DNA from: Actinomadura darangshiensis
Lineage (GTDB): Bacteria; Actinomycetota; Actinomycetes; Streptosporangiales; Streptosporangiaceae
NCBI RefSeq assembly: GCF_004349235.1
Contig: NZ_SMKY01000053.1
Coordinates: 1-39,176 of the forward strand
Length of the DNA stretch: 39,176 nucleotides
Direction of reading: 5' to 3'
In this document: positions 32,701 to 39,176 of the stretch, piece after piece
How positions within the stretch are numbered: the stretch's first letter is position 1
Layout: every line of letters begins with the position of its first letter
The notes under the pieces: generated by a model
Database searches by the model: none
What the model was told of the DNA's origin: nothing
Seen by the model: only the letters and a program-made list of their open reading frames with translations
Translations under genes and position numbers: made by a program

Positions 32701-35583
32701 GCGGCGCTGCTGCTGAACCTGCCCCCGGCGCAGACCGCCGCGAACTTCGCGACCGCCTCGCTCGGCGAGCTGGCCGCCGCCCTCGACACCCTCGCCGAGA
32801 CCGCGTCCGGCGCGTCCGCCGCGCCGGTGGTCGAGGGCGCCGCCGCGTGGGCGCGCGCGTTCACCGTCGACCTCGACCCGGTCCCGGTTCCGCCGCCCGC
32901 CCAGCCCGAGGACGACGGCCCCTGGACGCTGTTCGCGCCTCCCGGCCATCCGTTCGCGGACGCGCTACGGCAGGCGCTGCAGCGGGCCCGCGTCGGCACC
33001 GGAGTCCTGGTGTGCCTGCCGCCCGATTGCGACGAGGACGCGCTGCGCCTCGCGCTGGACGGCGCGCACGCCGCGCTCGCCGACGGCGCCGCGACCCGGT
33101 TCGTGCTGACCGGGCGGGGGCGGGGCGCCGCCGGGCTCGCCAGGACGCTGCGCCTGGAGGCCCCCCGGCTCCGCGTCACCGTCGTCGACCTGCCCGCCGG
33201 GTCCGGCGCCGTGGAGCGCGTCGTCGCCGAGGTCGCCGCCACCACGGGCTTCAACGAGGCCGTGCACGACGACGAGGGGCGCCGCCTCGTCCCGACGTTG
33301 CGGCCGATGCCGGTGACCCCCGCCCGACAGGAGCAGCCGCTCGGCCCGGAGGACGTCCTGCTCGTCACGGGCGGCGGCAAGGGCATCACCGCCGAGTGCG
33401 CCCTCGCCGTCGCCGCCGGCACCGGCGCCGCGCTCGGCGTCCTCGGCCGCTCCGACCCGGACGGCGACGCCGAACTGGCCGCGAACCTGCGGCGCATGGC
33501 GGATTCCGGGGCGCGGGTCCACTACGTCCGCGCCGACGTGACCGACGCCGCGCAGGTCGAGGCCGCCGTCGCGGAGATCGGCGAGGTGCTCGGCCCGGTC
33601 ACCGGGGTGCTGCACGGCGCGGGCCGCAACGAGCCCGCCGCCCTGCCCAACCTCGACGCGGCCGCCTTCCACGGCGCCATCGCCCCGAAGACGGACGGCC
33701 TGCGGGCGGTGCTCGGAGCCGTCGACCCCGGGGCGCTGCGGCTGCTGGTCGCCTTCGGCAGCATCATCGGCCGCAGCGGGCTCCCCGGCGAGGCGCACTA
33801 CGCCGTCGCCAACGACTGGATGGCCCACCTGACCCGCGAGTTCGCCGAGCGGCACCCCGACTGCCGGTGCCTGTGCCTGGAGTGGTCGGTCTGGTCCGGC
33901 GTCGGCATGGGGGAGCGGCTGTCCGTCGTGGAATCGCTCGCCCGCGGCGGGATCACCCCGATCGGCCCCGACGAGGGCGTGGCGCTGATGCGCCGGCTCG
34001 TCGCCGACCCGGACGCGCCCCCGGTGGTGGTCGTCAGCGGCCGGACCGGACGCGTGGACACCGTCCGCCGGGACCGCGCCGAGCTGCCGCTGCTGCGCTT
34101 CGTCGACCGCGTCCTCGTCCACTACCCGGGCGTCGAGCTGGTCACCGAGGTCGAGCTCGGCGCCGGCACCGACCGGTACCTGCCCGACCACCTGCTCGAC
34201 GGGAACATGCTGTTCCCCGCGGTGTTCGGGATCGAGGCGATGGCGCAGGTCGCCCGCGCCGTCACCGGGAACGAGACGACGCCCGTCGTCGAGGACGCCG
34301 CGTTCCTGCGGCCCGTCGTGGTCCCGCCGGACGGGTCCACCGCCGTCCGCATCGCGGCGGTCGCCACCGGCGACGACACCGTCGAGGTCGCGATCCGCAG
34401 CGCGGAGACAGGCTTCGCCGCCGACCACTTCCGGGCGCGGCTGCGCTACGGCGCCGGCGCCCCGGCCAGCGGGCCGCCCGCCCAGGTGCCGGACGGGCTG
34501 CCGGACGTCCCCCTCGCCCCCGCCGGTGACCTGTACGGCGGCGTGCTGTTCCAGGGGGAGCGGTTCCACCGGCTGCGCCGCTACCACCGCGCCGCCGCCC
34601 GGCACGTCGACGCCGACGTGGCCGCCCAGCCGGCCGACTGGTTCGCCGGATACCTCCCGGAGGCGCTGCTGCTCGGCGACCCGGGGCTGCGGGACGCGCT
34701 GATGCACGGCAACCAGGTCTGCGTCCCCGACGCGACCCTCCTGCCGGTCGCGGTCGACCGCGTCCACCCGGGCGGGGAGAGGCTGACCGGGACGCTCCGG
34801 TACTGTGCCGTCGAACGCGAGCAGGACGGCGACACCTACACCTACGACATCGCGGTCCGGGACGCCGCCGGCACCGTCGTCGAGCGCTGGGAGGGCCTGC
34901 GGCTGCGGGCCGTCCGCAGGTCCGACGGCACCGGGCCGTGGGCGGTGCCGCTGCTCGCCGCCCACCTGGAGCGCACCCTCGCGGACGTCGCCGGGATCCG
35001 TGTCGCGGTCGGCCTCGAACCCGGCCTGGCCTCGGGCGACGGACCGGGCGACGGGCGGGGCGAGGGCGATCGCCGCGAGCGGTCCGCGCTCGCGGTGAGC
35101 CGGGCGCTGGGCCGCCCGGCAGCCCTGCGCCACCGGCCCGACGGCCGGCCCGAGCTGGACGCCGGCTCCGGCGGCCCGGACGGCGAGGTCGCGGTGTCCG
35201 CCGCGCACGGCCCCGGCCTGACCCTCGCCGTCGCCGCGCCGGGTCCGCTCGGCTGCGACGCCGAGCGGGCCGTCCCCCGCCCGGATTCCGAATGGGACGG
35301 CCTGCTCGGTCCGCACCGCCCGCTGCTCGACCTGGTCGCCGCGGAGCAGGACCCCGGCACCGGCACCGCCGGCACCCGGATCTGGGCCGCCCGCGAGTGC
35401 CTGCAGAAGGCGGGGCTGCCCGCCACGGCGCCGCTGACGCTGCTGCCGGCCGCCCGCCCCGGGTGGGTGGTGCTGGCCTCCGGCGACCTGCGCGTCGCCA
35501 CGTTCGCCACGACCCTGCGGGACGTCCCGGAGCCGGTCGTGTTCGCAGTCCTGAGCCGGCCGGTCGCCACCGGCCGCGCGTGA
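29749..35583 (+). CDS. Enediyne-type iterative type I polyketide synthase (PKSE)
   Basis: A 1944-aa single-module synthase. Domains in order: KS (about 1-460; Cys211 in VDGACSSSLLS, His344 in EGHGTGTAVGD, His384 in IGHTKAAAG); AT (about 580-880; Ser655 in GHSLGEIAA, His756 in AFHSP); ACP (about 940-1020; phosphopantetheine Ser975 in DLHLSSITVGQ); KR (about 1200-1440; VTGGGKGI, Tyr1351 and Asn1355); DH (about 1460-1760; His1481 in DHLLDGNMLFP); and an integral C-terminal phosphopantetheinyl transferase (Asp1837 in GCDAE, Glu1883 and Lys1887 in WAARECLQK). This domain order with a built-in PPTase is specific to enediyne synthases, which make a linear polyene from acetyl/malonyl units. All catalytic residues appear intact. 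GAAGG precedes ATG. Confidence 0.95.
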   Translation: MSRIAVIGMACRYPDATSPTQLWENALAGRRAFRRLPDVRMRLADYWDADPAAPDRFYARNAAVLEGYEFDRVRHKIAGSTFRSTDLTHWLALDTAERALADAGFAGAEGLPGERTGVIVGNTLTGEFSRANLMRVRWPYVRRTVAAALRDQGWADEDLAEFLAGLERRYKAPFPAVNEDTLAGGLSNTIAGRICNHFDLKGGGYTVDGACSSSLLSVVTACRALLDGELDAAVAGGVDLSLDPFEIVGFAKTGALAKGEMRLYDRGSNGFWPGEGCGMVVLVREEDACRYGREPYAVVAGWGVSSDGKGGITRPEKHGYRLALRRAYERAGFGIDTVAFFEGHGTGTAVGDATELTALSEARAEAGGGAAPAAIGSVKGMIGHTKAAAGIAGFVKAVMAVREGMVPPTVGCVDPHPVLAAEDAALRALRRAEPWPDDAPLRAGVTAMGFGGINTHLVVEGTGRRRSAPASAASDALVRSVQDAELLLFDADTPGELRDRLAGLADWVSSLSYAQLSDLGAALQPRLTGGSARAAVIASSAQEAAERIRRLVDALDAGETSRLTPAGTSFLGRVARPAKVGFLFPGQGSGRGTSGGAMRRRFAVAEDVYLRAALPSAGDVTATAVAQPRIATGSMAGLSVLETLGVHAVVAVGHSLGEIAALHWAGALDDEALLRVTALRGRTMAEHSASGTMASVSAPPERVADLVTGLPVVIAGYNGPAQAVIAGPDDAVREAGRRAADAGLPWTGLAVSHAFHSPLVAPAAGAFVDGLAEERFGDVERRIVSTVTGEPLPARTDVRELLRRQITEPVLFSQALQLAAKEADLFVEVGPGRVLTGLVAGITGTPAVALDTDDESLASLLRVAAAAFVSGAPVDTAALFRGRLVRPLEIGAEFDFLASPCEAAPELSLDVAAETSVPGPDGAGDGGASGAAAAAAAGGETSVELLRRLAAERAELPAELVRDDSRLLDDLHLSSITVGQLMNQAALLLNLPPAQTAANFATASLGELAAALDTLAETASGASAAPVVEGAAAWARAFTVDLDPVPVPPPAQPEDDGPWTLFAPPGHPFADALRQALQRARVGTGVLVCLPPDCDEDALRLALDGAHAALADGAATRFVLTGRGRGAAGLARTLRLEAPRLRVTVVDLPAGSGAVERVVAEVAATTGFNEAVHDDEGRRLVPTLRPMPVTPARQEQPLGPEDVLLVTGGGKGITAECALAVAAGTGAALGVLGRSDPDGDAELAANLRRMADSGARVHYVRADVTDAAQVEAAVAEIGEVLGPVTGVLHGAGRNEPAALPNLDAAAFHGAIAPKTDGLRAVLGAVDPGALRLLVAFGSIIGRSGLPGEAHYAVANDWMAHLTREFAERHPDCRCLCLEWSVWSGVGMGERLSVVESLARGGITPIGPDEGVALMRRLVADPDAPPVVVVSGRTGRVDTVRRDRAELPLLRFVDRVLVHYPGVELVTEVELGAGTDRYLPDHLLDGNMLFPAVFGIEAMAQVARAVTGNETTPVVEDAAFLRPVVVPPDGSTAVRIAAVATGDDTVEVAIRSAETGFAADHFRARLRYGAGAPASGPPAQVPDGLPDVPLAPAGDLYGGVLFQGERFHRLRRYHRAAARHVDADVAAQPADWFAGYLPEALLLGDPGLRDALMHGNQVCVPDATLLPVAVDRVHPGGERLTGTLRYCAVEREQDGDTYTYDIAVRDAAGTVVERWEGLRLRAVRRSDGTGPWAVPLLAAHLERTLADVAGIRVAVGLEPGLASGDGPGDGRGEGDRRERSALAVSRALGRPAALRHRPDGRPELDAGSGGPDGEVAVSAAHGPGLTLAVAAPGPLGCDAERAVPRPDSEWDGLLGPHRPLLDLVAAEQDPGTGTAGTRIWAARECLQKAGLPATAPLTLLPAARPGWVVLASGDLRVATFATTLRDVPEPVVFAVLSRPVATGRA

Positions 35584-35610
35584 CCCGAGAAGGGCGGTCG
35601 CAGAACACCC

Positions 35611-36066
35611 ATGGGCAACTACTTCGAGTACCTGCACACGGTCGGTTTCGAGGAGACCAACCTCGTCGGGAACGTCTACTACGTCAACTACCTGCGCTGG
35701 CAGGGGCGGTGCCGGGAGATGTTCCTCAAGCAGCGGGCCCCGGCGGTCCTGGACGACCTGAACGCCGACCTGAAGCTGTTCACCCTCCGGGTCGACTGCG
35801 AGTTCTTCGCGGAGATCACCGCCTTCGACGAGGTCTCGATCCGGATGCGGCTCCTGGAGCTCGCGCAGACCCAGCTGGAGTTCGGGTTCGACTACGTCCG
35901 GCTGGACGGCGGCGGCGCCGAGACCCTCGTGGCGCGCGGGCGGCAGCGGGTCGCCTGCATGCGCGGCCCCAACGGCCGGACAGCCCCCGCCCGCATCCCC
36001 GAGGCCCTCGGCCGGGCGCTGCAGCCCTACACCGCGGGCCTCGCCGAGGCGGGGAGGACGGCGTGA
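35611..36066 (+). CDS. Enediyne-type hot-dog thioesterase (TEBC/E10)
   Basis: A 151-aa single hot-dog-fold thioesterase of the CalE7/SgcE10 type that releases the polyene chain from the PKSE ACP. The signature GFEETNLVGNVYYVNYLRWQ, then GRCREMFLKQRAP, is diagnostic of the family, followed by VDCEFFAEITAFDEVSIRMR. It lies 27 bp after the PKS and overlaps the flavin reductase (GTGA). Together with the PKSE it should give conjugated polyenes such as the heptaene seen with other enediyne pairs; whether that is the on-path product is debated. Confidence 0.93.
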   Translation: MGNYFEYLHTVGFEETNLVGNVYYVNYLRWQGRCREMFLKQRAPAVLDDLNADLKLFTLRVDCEFFAEITAFDEVSIRMRLLELAQTQLEFGFDYVRLDGGGAETLVARGRQRVACMRGPNGRTAPARIPEALGRALQPYTAGLAEAGRTA

Positions 36067-36575
36067 GCGCCCTCGACCCCGCGAGGCTGCGGCGCGCCCT
36101 CGGCGCGTACGCGACCGGCGTGACCGTCGTGACGGCCGGCCGGCCCCGCCCGCACGGGATGACCGCGAACTCCTTCACCTCGGTGTCGCTGGACCCGCCG
36201 CTGATCCTGGTGTGCGTCGGGCGGGGCGCCAACATGCACCGCAACCTGCTCACCGGCGACCAGTTCGGCGTGTCGGTGCTCGGCGCCGGGCAGCAGGCGG
36301 TGGCCCGGCACTTCGCCGACCCGGCGCGGGCGCTCGGCGCCGCGCAGTTCGACGCCGTCGACTGGCATCCCGGCGTGCTGACCGGGGTGCCGCTGATCAC
36401 GGGCGCGCTCGCCGGGTTCGAGTGCGAGGTGTGGCGCCGCTACGACGGCGGCGACCACACCATCTTCACCGCCCGGCTGCTGTCGATGGCCCGCCGCGAC
36501 GACGACGGCGCCCTGCTGTTCTTCGACGGGCGATTCCACCCGCTGCGCCCCGAGCGCACGGAGGTGACGGCATGA
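36063..36575 (+). CDS. Flavin reductase (SgcE6-like)
   Basis: A 170-aa NAD(P)H:flavin reductase of the FMN-binding split-barrel family: RRALGAYATGVTVVTAG, PHGMTANSFTSVSLDPPLIL, NLLTGDQFGVSVLGAGQQ and GGDHTIFTARLLSM. It supplies free reduced flavin to a two-component monooxygenase; SgcE6 does this in the C-1027 pathway. GTG 36063 overlaps the thioesterase stop, and its own stop overlaps the P450 start (ATGA). No FAD-dependent monooxygenase partner is in the window, so the partner is elsewhere or the electrons go to another enzyme. Confidence 0.9.
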   Translation: MSALDPARLRRALGAYATGVTVVTAGRPRPHGMTANSFTSVSLDPPLILVCVGRGANMHRNLLTGDQFGVSVLGAGQQAVARHFADPARALGAAQFDAVDWHPGVLTGVPLITGALAGFECEVWRRYDGGDHTIFTARLLSMARRDDDGALLFFDGRFHPLRPERTEVTA

Positions 36576-38008
36576 GCGCGGCGGAGCGGGAGCCCGTCCC
36601 CGCGCCGGAGGCGGCGGGGGCGGGCGCGGCCGCCGAGCCGGACGCCGCGCCCGGCGGGCGGCGGACGCCGCCGGGCCCGCCGCGGCGGGCCATGCCGGGC
36701 ATCTTCGCCAAGCTCGTCCGGGACCGGCTCGGCCTGATGATGGACGCGACCACCCAGTACGGGGACGCCGTCCGGGTGGCGGCCGGGCCCAAGACGCTCT
36801 ACATCTTCAACCACCCCCGGCACGCCAAGCGCGTCCTCGCTGACAACGCGGGCAACTACCACAAGGGCATCGGCCTCGCCCAGGCCCGCCGCGCCCTCGG
36901 GGACGGGCTGCTCACCAGCGAGGGCGAGCGGTGGCGCGCGCAGCGCCGCACCGTGCAGCCCGCGTTCCGGCAGTCCCGCATCGCCGCGCAGGCCGGCGCC
37001 GTCGCCGAGGAGGCCGCCGGCCTCGTCCGGCGGCTCCGCGAGCACGCCGGGCGGGGCCCGGTCGAGCTGATGGGCGAGCTGACCGGCCTCACGCTCGGCG
37101 TCCTCGGCCGGACCCTCCTGGACGCCGACCTCAGCGCCCACGGCGGCATCGGCGAGGCGTTCGAGGCCGTCCAAGACCAGGCGATGTTCGACATGGTGAC
37201 GCTCAGCGCCGTGCCGCCGTGGACGCCGCTGCCCAAGCAGCTGCGGTTCCGGCGCGCCCGCGCCGAGTTGGCCCGGGTCGTGGACCGGCTGGTCGCCGAG
37301 CGGACGGCGCGCGGCGCGGACGGCGACGACGCGCTCGCGCTGCTCATCGCGGCGGCCCGCTCGGCCGCCGACCCGGAGGCCGCCCGCCGCCGGCTGCACG
37401 ACGAGCTGATCACGCTGCTGCTCGCCGGGCACGAGACGACGGCCAGCACCCTCGGCTGGTCGCTGTACCTGATCGACCGGCACCCGGACGTGGCGCGGCG
37501 GCTGCACGAGGAGGCCGTCGCCGTCCTCGGCGACCGGCTGCCCGAGTACGCGGACCTGCACCGCCTGACCTACACGGGCATGGTCATCGAGGAGGTCATG
37601 CGGCTCTACCCGCCCGTGTGGATCCTCACCCGGACCGCGCTGGCGGCGGACGAGGTGGGCGGCTACCACGTCCCCGCCGGGGCGGACGTGCTGATCGCGC
37701 CGTACACGCTGCATCGCAACCCGGCCTTCTGGCAGGACCCGGAGCGGTTCGAGCCCGAGCGGTTCGCGCCCGGGAACGCCACCGCCCGCCCGCGGTACGC
37801 CTACATCCCATTCGGCGCCGGGCCCCGGTTCTGCGTCGGCAACCATCTGGGGATGCTGGAGGCCACGTTCGTCCTTGCGCTGATCGCCCGCGAACTGCGG
37901 CTCTCGGTGCCCCCGGGGCACCGGGTCGTCCCCGAGCCGATGCTGTCGCTGCGGATGCGCGGCGGCCTACCGATGAACATCCGTCTTGTCGAGTCCGGCG
38001 GCCGATGA
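36572..38008 (+). CDS. Cytochrome P450 (enediyne E7-like)
   Basis: A 478-aa cytochrome P450. A Pro/Ala-rich leader of about 35 residues precedes PGIFAKLVRDRLGLMMDATT. Family marks are the I-helix AGHETT (285-290), the K-helix EEVMRLYPPVW and the haem-binding FGAGPRFCVGNHLG with Cys421. The sequence style (NAGNYHKG, WRAQRRTVQPAFR) is that of the CYP102/CYP4-like bacterial class. Position after the flavin reductase matches the E6-E7 pair of some enediyne clusters. It probably oxidises the polyene or the nascent core. It is the last gene of the plus operon; a strong hairpin follows 44 bp on. Confidence 0.92.
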   Translation: MSAAEREPVPAPEAAGAGAAAEPDAAPGGRRTPPGPPRRAMPGIFAKLVRDRLGLMMDATTQYGDAVRVAAGPKTLYIFNHPRHAKRVLADNAGNYHKGIGLAQARRALGDGLLTSEGERWRAQRRTVQPAFRQSRIAAQAGAVAEEAAGLVRRLREHAGRGPVELMGELTGLTLGVLGRTLLDADLSAHGGIGEAFEAVQDQAMFDMVTLSAVPPWTPLPKQLRFRRARAELARVVDRLVAERTARGADGDDALALLIAAARSAADPEAARRRLHDELITLLLAGHETTASTLGWSLYLIDRHPDVARRLHEEAVAVLGDRLPEYADLHRLTYTGMVIEEVMRLYPPVWILTRTALAADEVGGYHVPAGADVLIAPYTLHRNPAFWQDPERFEPERFAPGNATARPRYAYIPFGAGPRFCVGNHLGMLEATFVLALIARELRLSVPPGHRVVPEPMLSLRMRGGLPMNIRLVESGGR

Positions 38009-38052
38009 CGCCCTGCCCGCCCTTCGCGGCGGGTCCGGCGCGCCCCGAGCGG

Positions 38053-38094
38053 GTCCGGCACCGCCCCGCCCCCCTGGGCGGAGCGGTGCCGGAC
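38053..38094. terminator. Bidirectional terminator hairpin
   Basis: GTCCGGCACCGC (38053-38064) pairs with GCGGTGCCGGAC (38083-38094), and CCGCCC/GGGCGG extend the stem inside, giving about 18 pairs with one mismatch and a short C-rich loop. A TCTTT tract follows on the plus strand. It separates the convergent P450 and AraC genes. Confidence 0.8.
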
Positions 38095-38111
38095 GTCTTT
38101 CGGCGGGGGCG

Positions 38112-38882
38112 TCAGCCGGTGGTGGCGTTGGCGTCCGTCCTGATGAAGGTGAGGGCGAGCAGTACCGGCGGGTCGATCATCCGCATCGGGCGCAGCTGGA
38201 CGACCACGGGGAGCGGCACGGTGTCCGCGGCGATCGAGATCGGGCCGTGGCTGCCCACCCACGGCACCGGCTCGTCGGCGAGGGGGCCGGCCGGCACCGG
38301 GGGGTCGTCGTCCGACAGGGAGTGCGCCAGGACGTACCAGGTGCCCTGCGGGACCCGGTCCAGCCGGAAGCGCCCGGGCCCGTCGAGCACGGTGCAGCGG
38401 ATGGGGGAGCCCTGCGGGATCGGCTCGGGGAACAGGCCGACGAACACGGTGCCGGTGGTGCCGTCCTCCGGGGGGAGGATCCGCCCGCCGACCGACACCG
38501 ACCGCGTCCCCCAGTCGTTGCGGCGCGGGTCGGTGTGGATCCGCGGCCGCACCCCGCCGCGCTGCCGGTAGAGGGAGGGCGCCAGGCCGACGCTGCTCTT
38601 GAACCGGGAGCTGAACGTCCCGACGCTCGTGTAGCCGACCTGGTTGCTGATGTCGGCCACGGTCATGGTGGTGGAGATGAGCAGCCGCTTGGCCTCCTGA
38701 AGCCGGAGCGCGGACAGGAACCGGCCGGGGGACACCCCGGTCACCTGACGGAAGACGCGGGAGAAATGGAACTTGCTGAAGAGCGCGGTACGGGCCATGT
38801 CGTCGATGGTGAGCTGCTCGCCTAAGTTCAGGTACATGTTCTCGATTACACGTTCAACGGCCTCTTCCGAGATGTTGCGCAT
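38112..38882 (-). CDS. AraC-family regulator with C-terminal beta-rich domain
   Basis: A 256-aa regulator with its AraC double HTH at the N-terminus: LTIDDMARTALFSKFHFSRV, FRQVTGVSPGRFLSALRLQE, and VADISNQVGYTSVGTFSSRF with SSVGLAPSLYRQRG. The C-terminal 130 residues are a beta-rich domain (GTVFVGLFPEPIPQGSPIRC, GRFRLDRVPQGTWYVLAHSL) resembling a carboxypeptidase-regulatory-like fold rather than the usual cupin sensor. HTH-first AraC proteins of this layout occur beside natural-product genes. It is probably the pathway regulator of the PKS locus. GGAAGG lies upstream of ATG 38882, and a near-consensus promoter with direct repeats lies at 39011-39115. Confidence 0.88.
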   Translation of the reverse strand: MRNISEEAVERVIENMYLNLGEQLTIDDMARTALFSKFHFSRVFRQVTGVSPGRFLSALRLQEAKRLLISTTMTVADISNQVGYTSVGTFSSRFKSSVGLAPSLYRQRGGVRPRIHTDPRRNDWGTRSVSVGGRILPPEDGTTGTVFVGLFPEPIPQGSPIRCTVLDGPGRFRLDRVPQGTWYVLAHSLSDDDPPVPAGPLADEPVPWVGSHGPISIAADTVPLPVVVQLRPMRMIDPPVLLALTFIRTDANATTG

Positions 38883-39010
38883 GACGCGGCATCCTTCCGT
38901 CCGTGACGCGGTCGGGAGTCGGCGCGGGAATCCGGTGAGAAATGCCCGGGAAAGGCGTTTCCAAGATCGTCTTCCGGTGCGCCACTGACCATTGATCTGA
39001 TCGCGTCATA

Positions 39011-39039
39011 ATATTAGAAAAATGGCGTTGCCTGGTCAA
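39011..39039 (-). promoter_or_regulatory. Near-consensus sigma-70 promoter for the AraC gene
   Basis: On the minus strand TTGACC (39034-39039) and TAATAT (39011-39016) are separated by exactly 17 bp, in an unusually A/T-rich patch. Transcription would start near 39004, giving a leader of about 120 nt. Confidence 0.7.
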
Positions 39040-39041
39040 TG

Positions 39042-39115
39042 GACGGAACGTCGAACATAACGCCGTAATTAGTTAATAACTGTTTTCGGCATTCCGGATG
39101 ACGGAACGGCGAACA
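39042..39115. promoter_or_regulatory. 16-bp direct repeats upstream of the AraC promoter
   Basis: GACGGAACGTCGAACA (39042-39057) recurs as GACGGAACGGCGAACA (39100-39115), one mismatch, 58 bp apart. The proximal copy lies three bases upstream of the -35. AraC proteins often bind direct repeats, so this is a candidate operator for autoregulation or for a gene beyond the right edge. Confidence 0.5.
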
Positions 39116-39121
39116 CCGGGA

Positions 39122-39159
39122 GCGCGCGGGTGCGGGGCGCCGGAGGCGCGCGGGTGCGG
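39122..39159. repeat. Short GC-rich direct repeat at the right edge
   Basis: GCGCGCGGGTGCGG occurs at 39122-39135 and 39146-39159. No function is evident; it may be low-complexity sequence. Confidence 0.4.
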
Positions 39160-39176
39160 CGGGGACGGCGGTGTCC

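Noticed and set aside
29259..34529. Very long plus- and minus-strand frames overlapping the DUF1702 and PKS genes
   Set aside because: Shadow frames of high-GC coding DNA. They are Arg/Gly/Pro-rich without motifs, while the PKS frame shows every catalytic residue.
29749..35583. PUFA-synthase-type PKS
   Set aside because: There is one ACP rather than a tandem array, no enoyl reductase, and the PPTase is fused at the C-terminus; the adjoining thioesterase and DUF1702 genes are enediyne-type.
1..39176. CRISPR array or cas genes
   Set aside because: No regularly spaced repeats and no Cas-like motifs were seen. The reverse transcriptase at 23.4-24.6 kb belongs to a group II intron with a visible domain V, not to a retron or a Cas1-linked system.

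Overview
The window is high-GC actinomycete DNA. GTG starts, GTGA/ATGA gene overlaps, a LitR/CarH-type light regulon and an enediyne-type PKS point to a Streptosporangiales-like genome such as an Actinomadura relative. The genus is inference.

Region 1 (1-11.9 kb) is a light-responsive carotenoid locus. A minus-strand operon carries phytoene desaturase, phytoene synthase and a PlsX-like acyl-phosphate synthase. Facing it on the plus strand are a second CrtI-type oxidoreductase, a GT2 glycosyltransferase and a CrtA-like monooxygenase, with a divergent PlsY-like acyltransferase between them. Beside these lie a photolyase, a MerR/B12-binding photoreceptor regulator (LitR-like), an ECF sigma factor (LitS-like) and a YbgA-type DUF523/DUF1722 protein. 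Together they suggest an acyclic, oxidised, glycosylated and possibly acylated carotenoid, switched on by light together with DNA repair.

Region 2 (11.9-25.6 kb) is a gene graveyard. It starts with a decayed integrase abutting the 3' half of a tRNA-Lys. It then holds frameshifted remnants: ALDH, a LysR substrate-binding protein, a SARP-type TPR protein, an HTH/NTPase protein, SDR, ArsC, MFS, IS1380 and IS5. A few intact genes survive: a small membrane protein, a TIGR03086 protein with a divergent AraC regulator, a STAS/sigma-like pair and an RmlC-type sugar epimerase. At 23.16-25.6 kb an IS630 transposase gene is interrupted by a 1789-bp group II intron whose two ends can be read to the base.

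Region 3 (25.65-39.18 kb) is visibly richer in GC and contains an enediyne-type PKS locus. It holds an acyl-CoA carboxylase beta subunit (minus), two tandem DUF1702 proteins, a 1944-aa KS-AT-ACP-KR-DH-PPTase iterative PKS, the hot-dog thioesterase, a flavin reductase and a cytochrome P450. A strong bidirectional hairpin and a minus-strand AraC regulator follow. The regulator has a near-consensus promoter and a pair of 16-bp direct repeats upstream. The usual UnbV and UnbU partners are not seen in the window, and DUF1702 is duplicated, so this is a variant or rearranged enediyne-type cassette. It may continue beyond the right edge.
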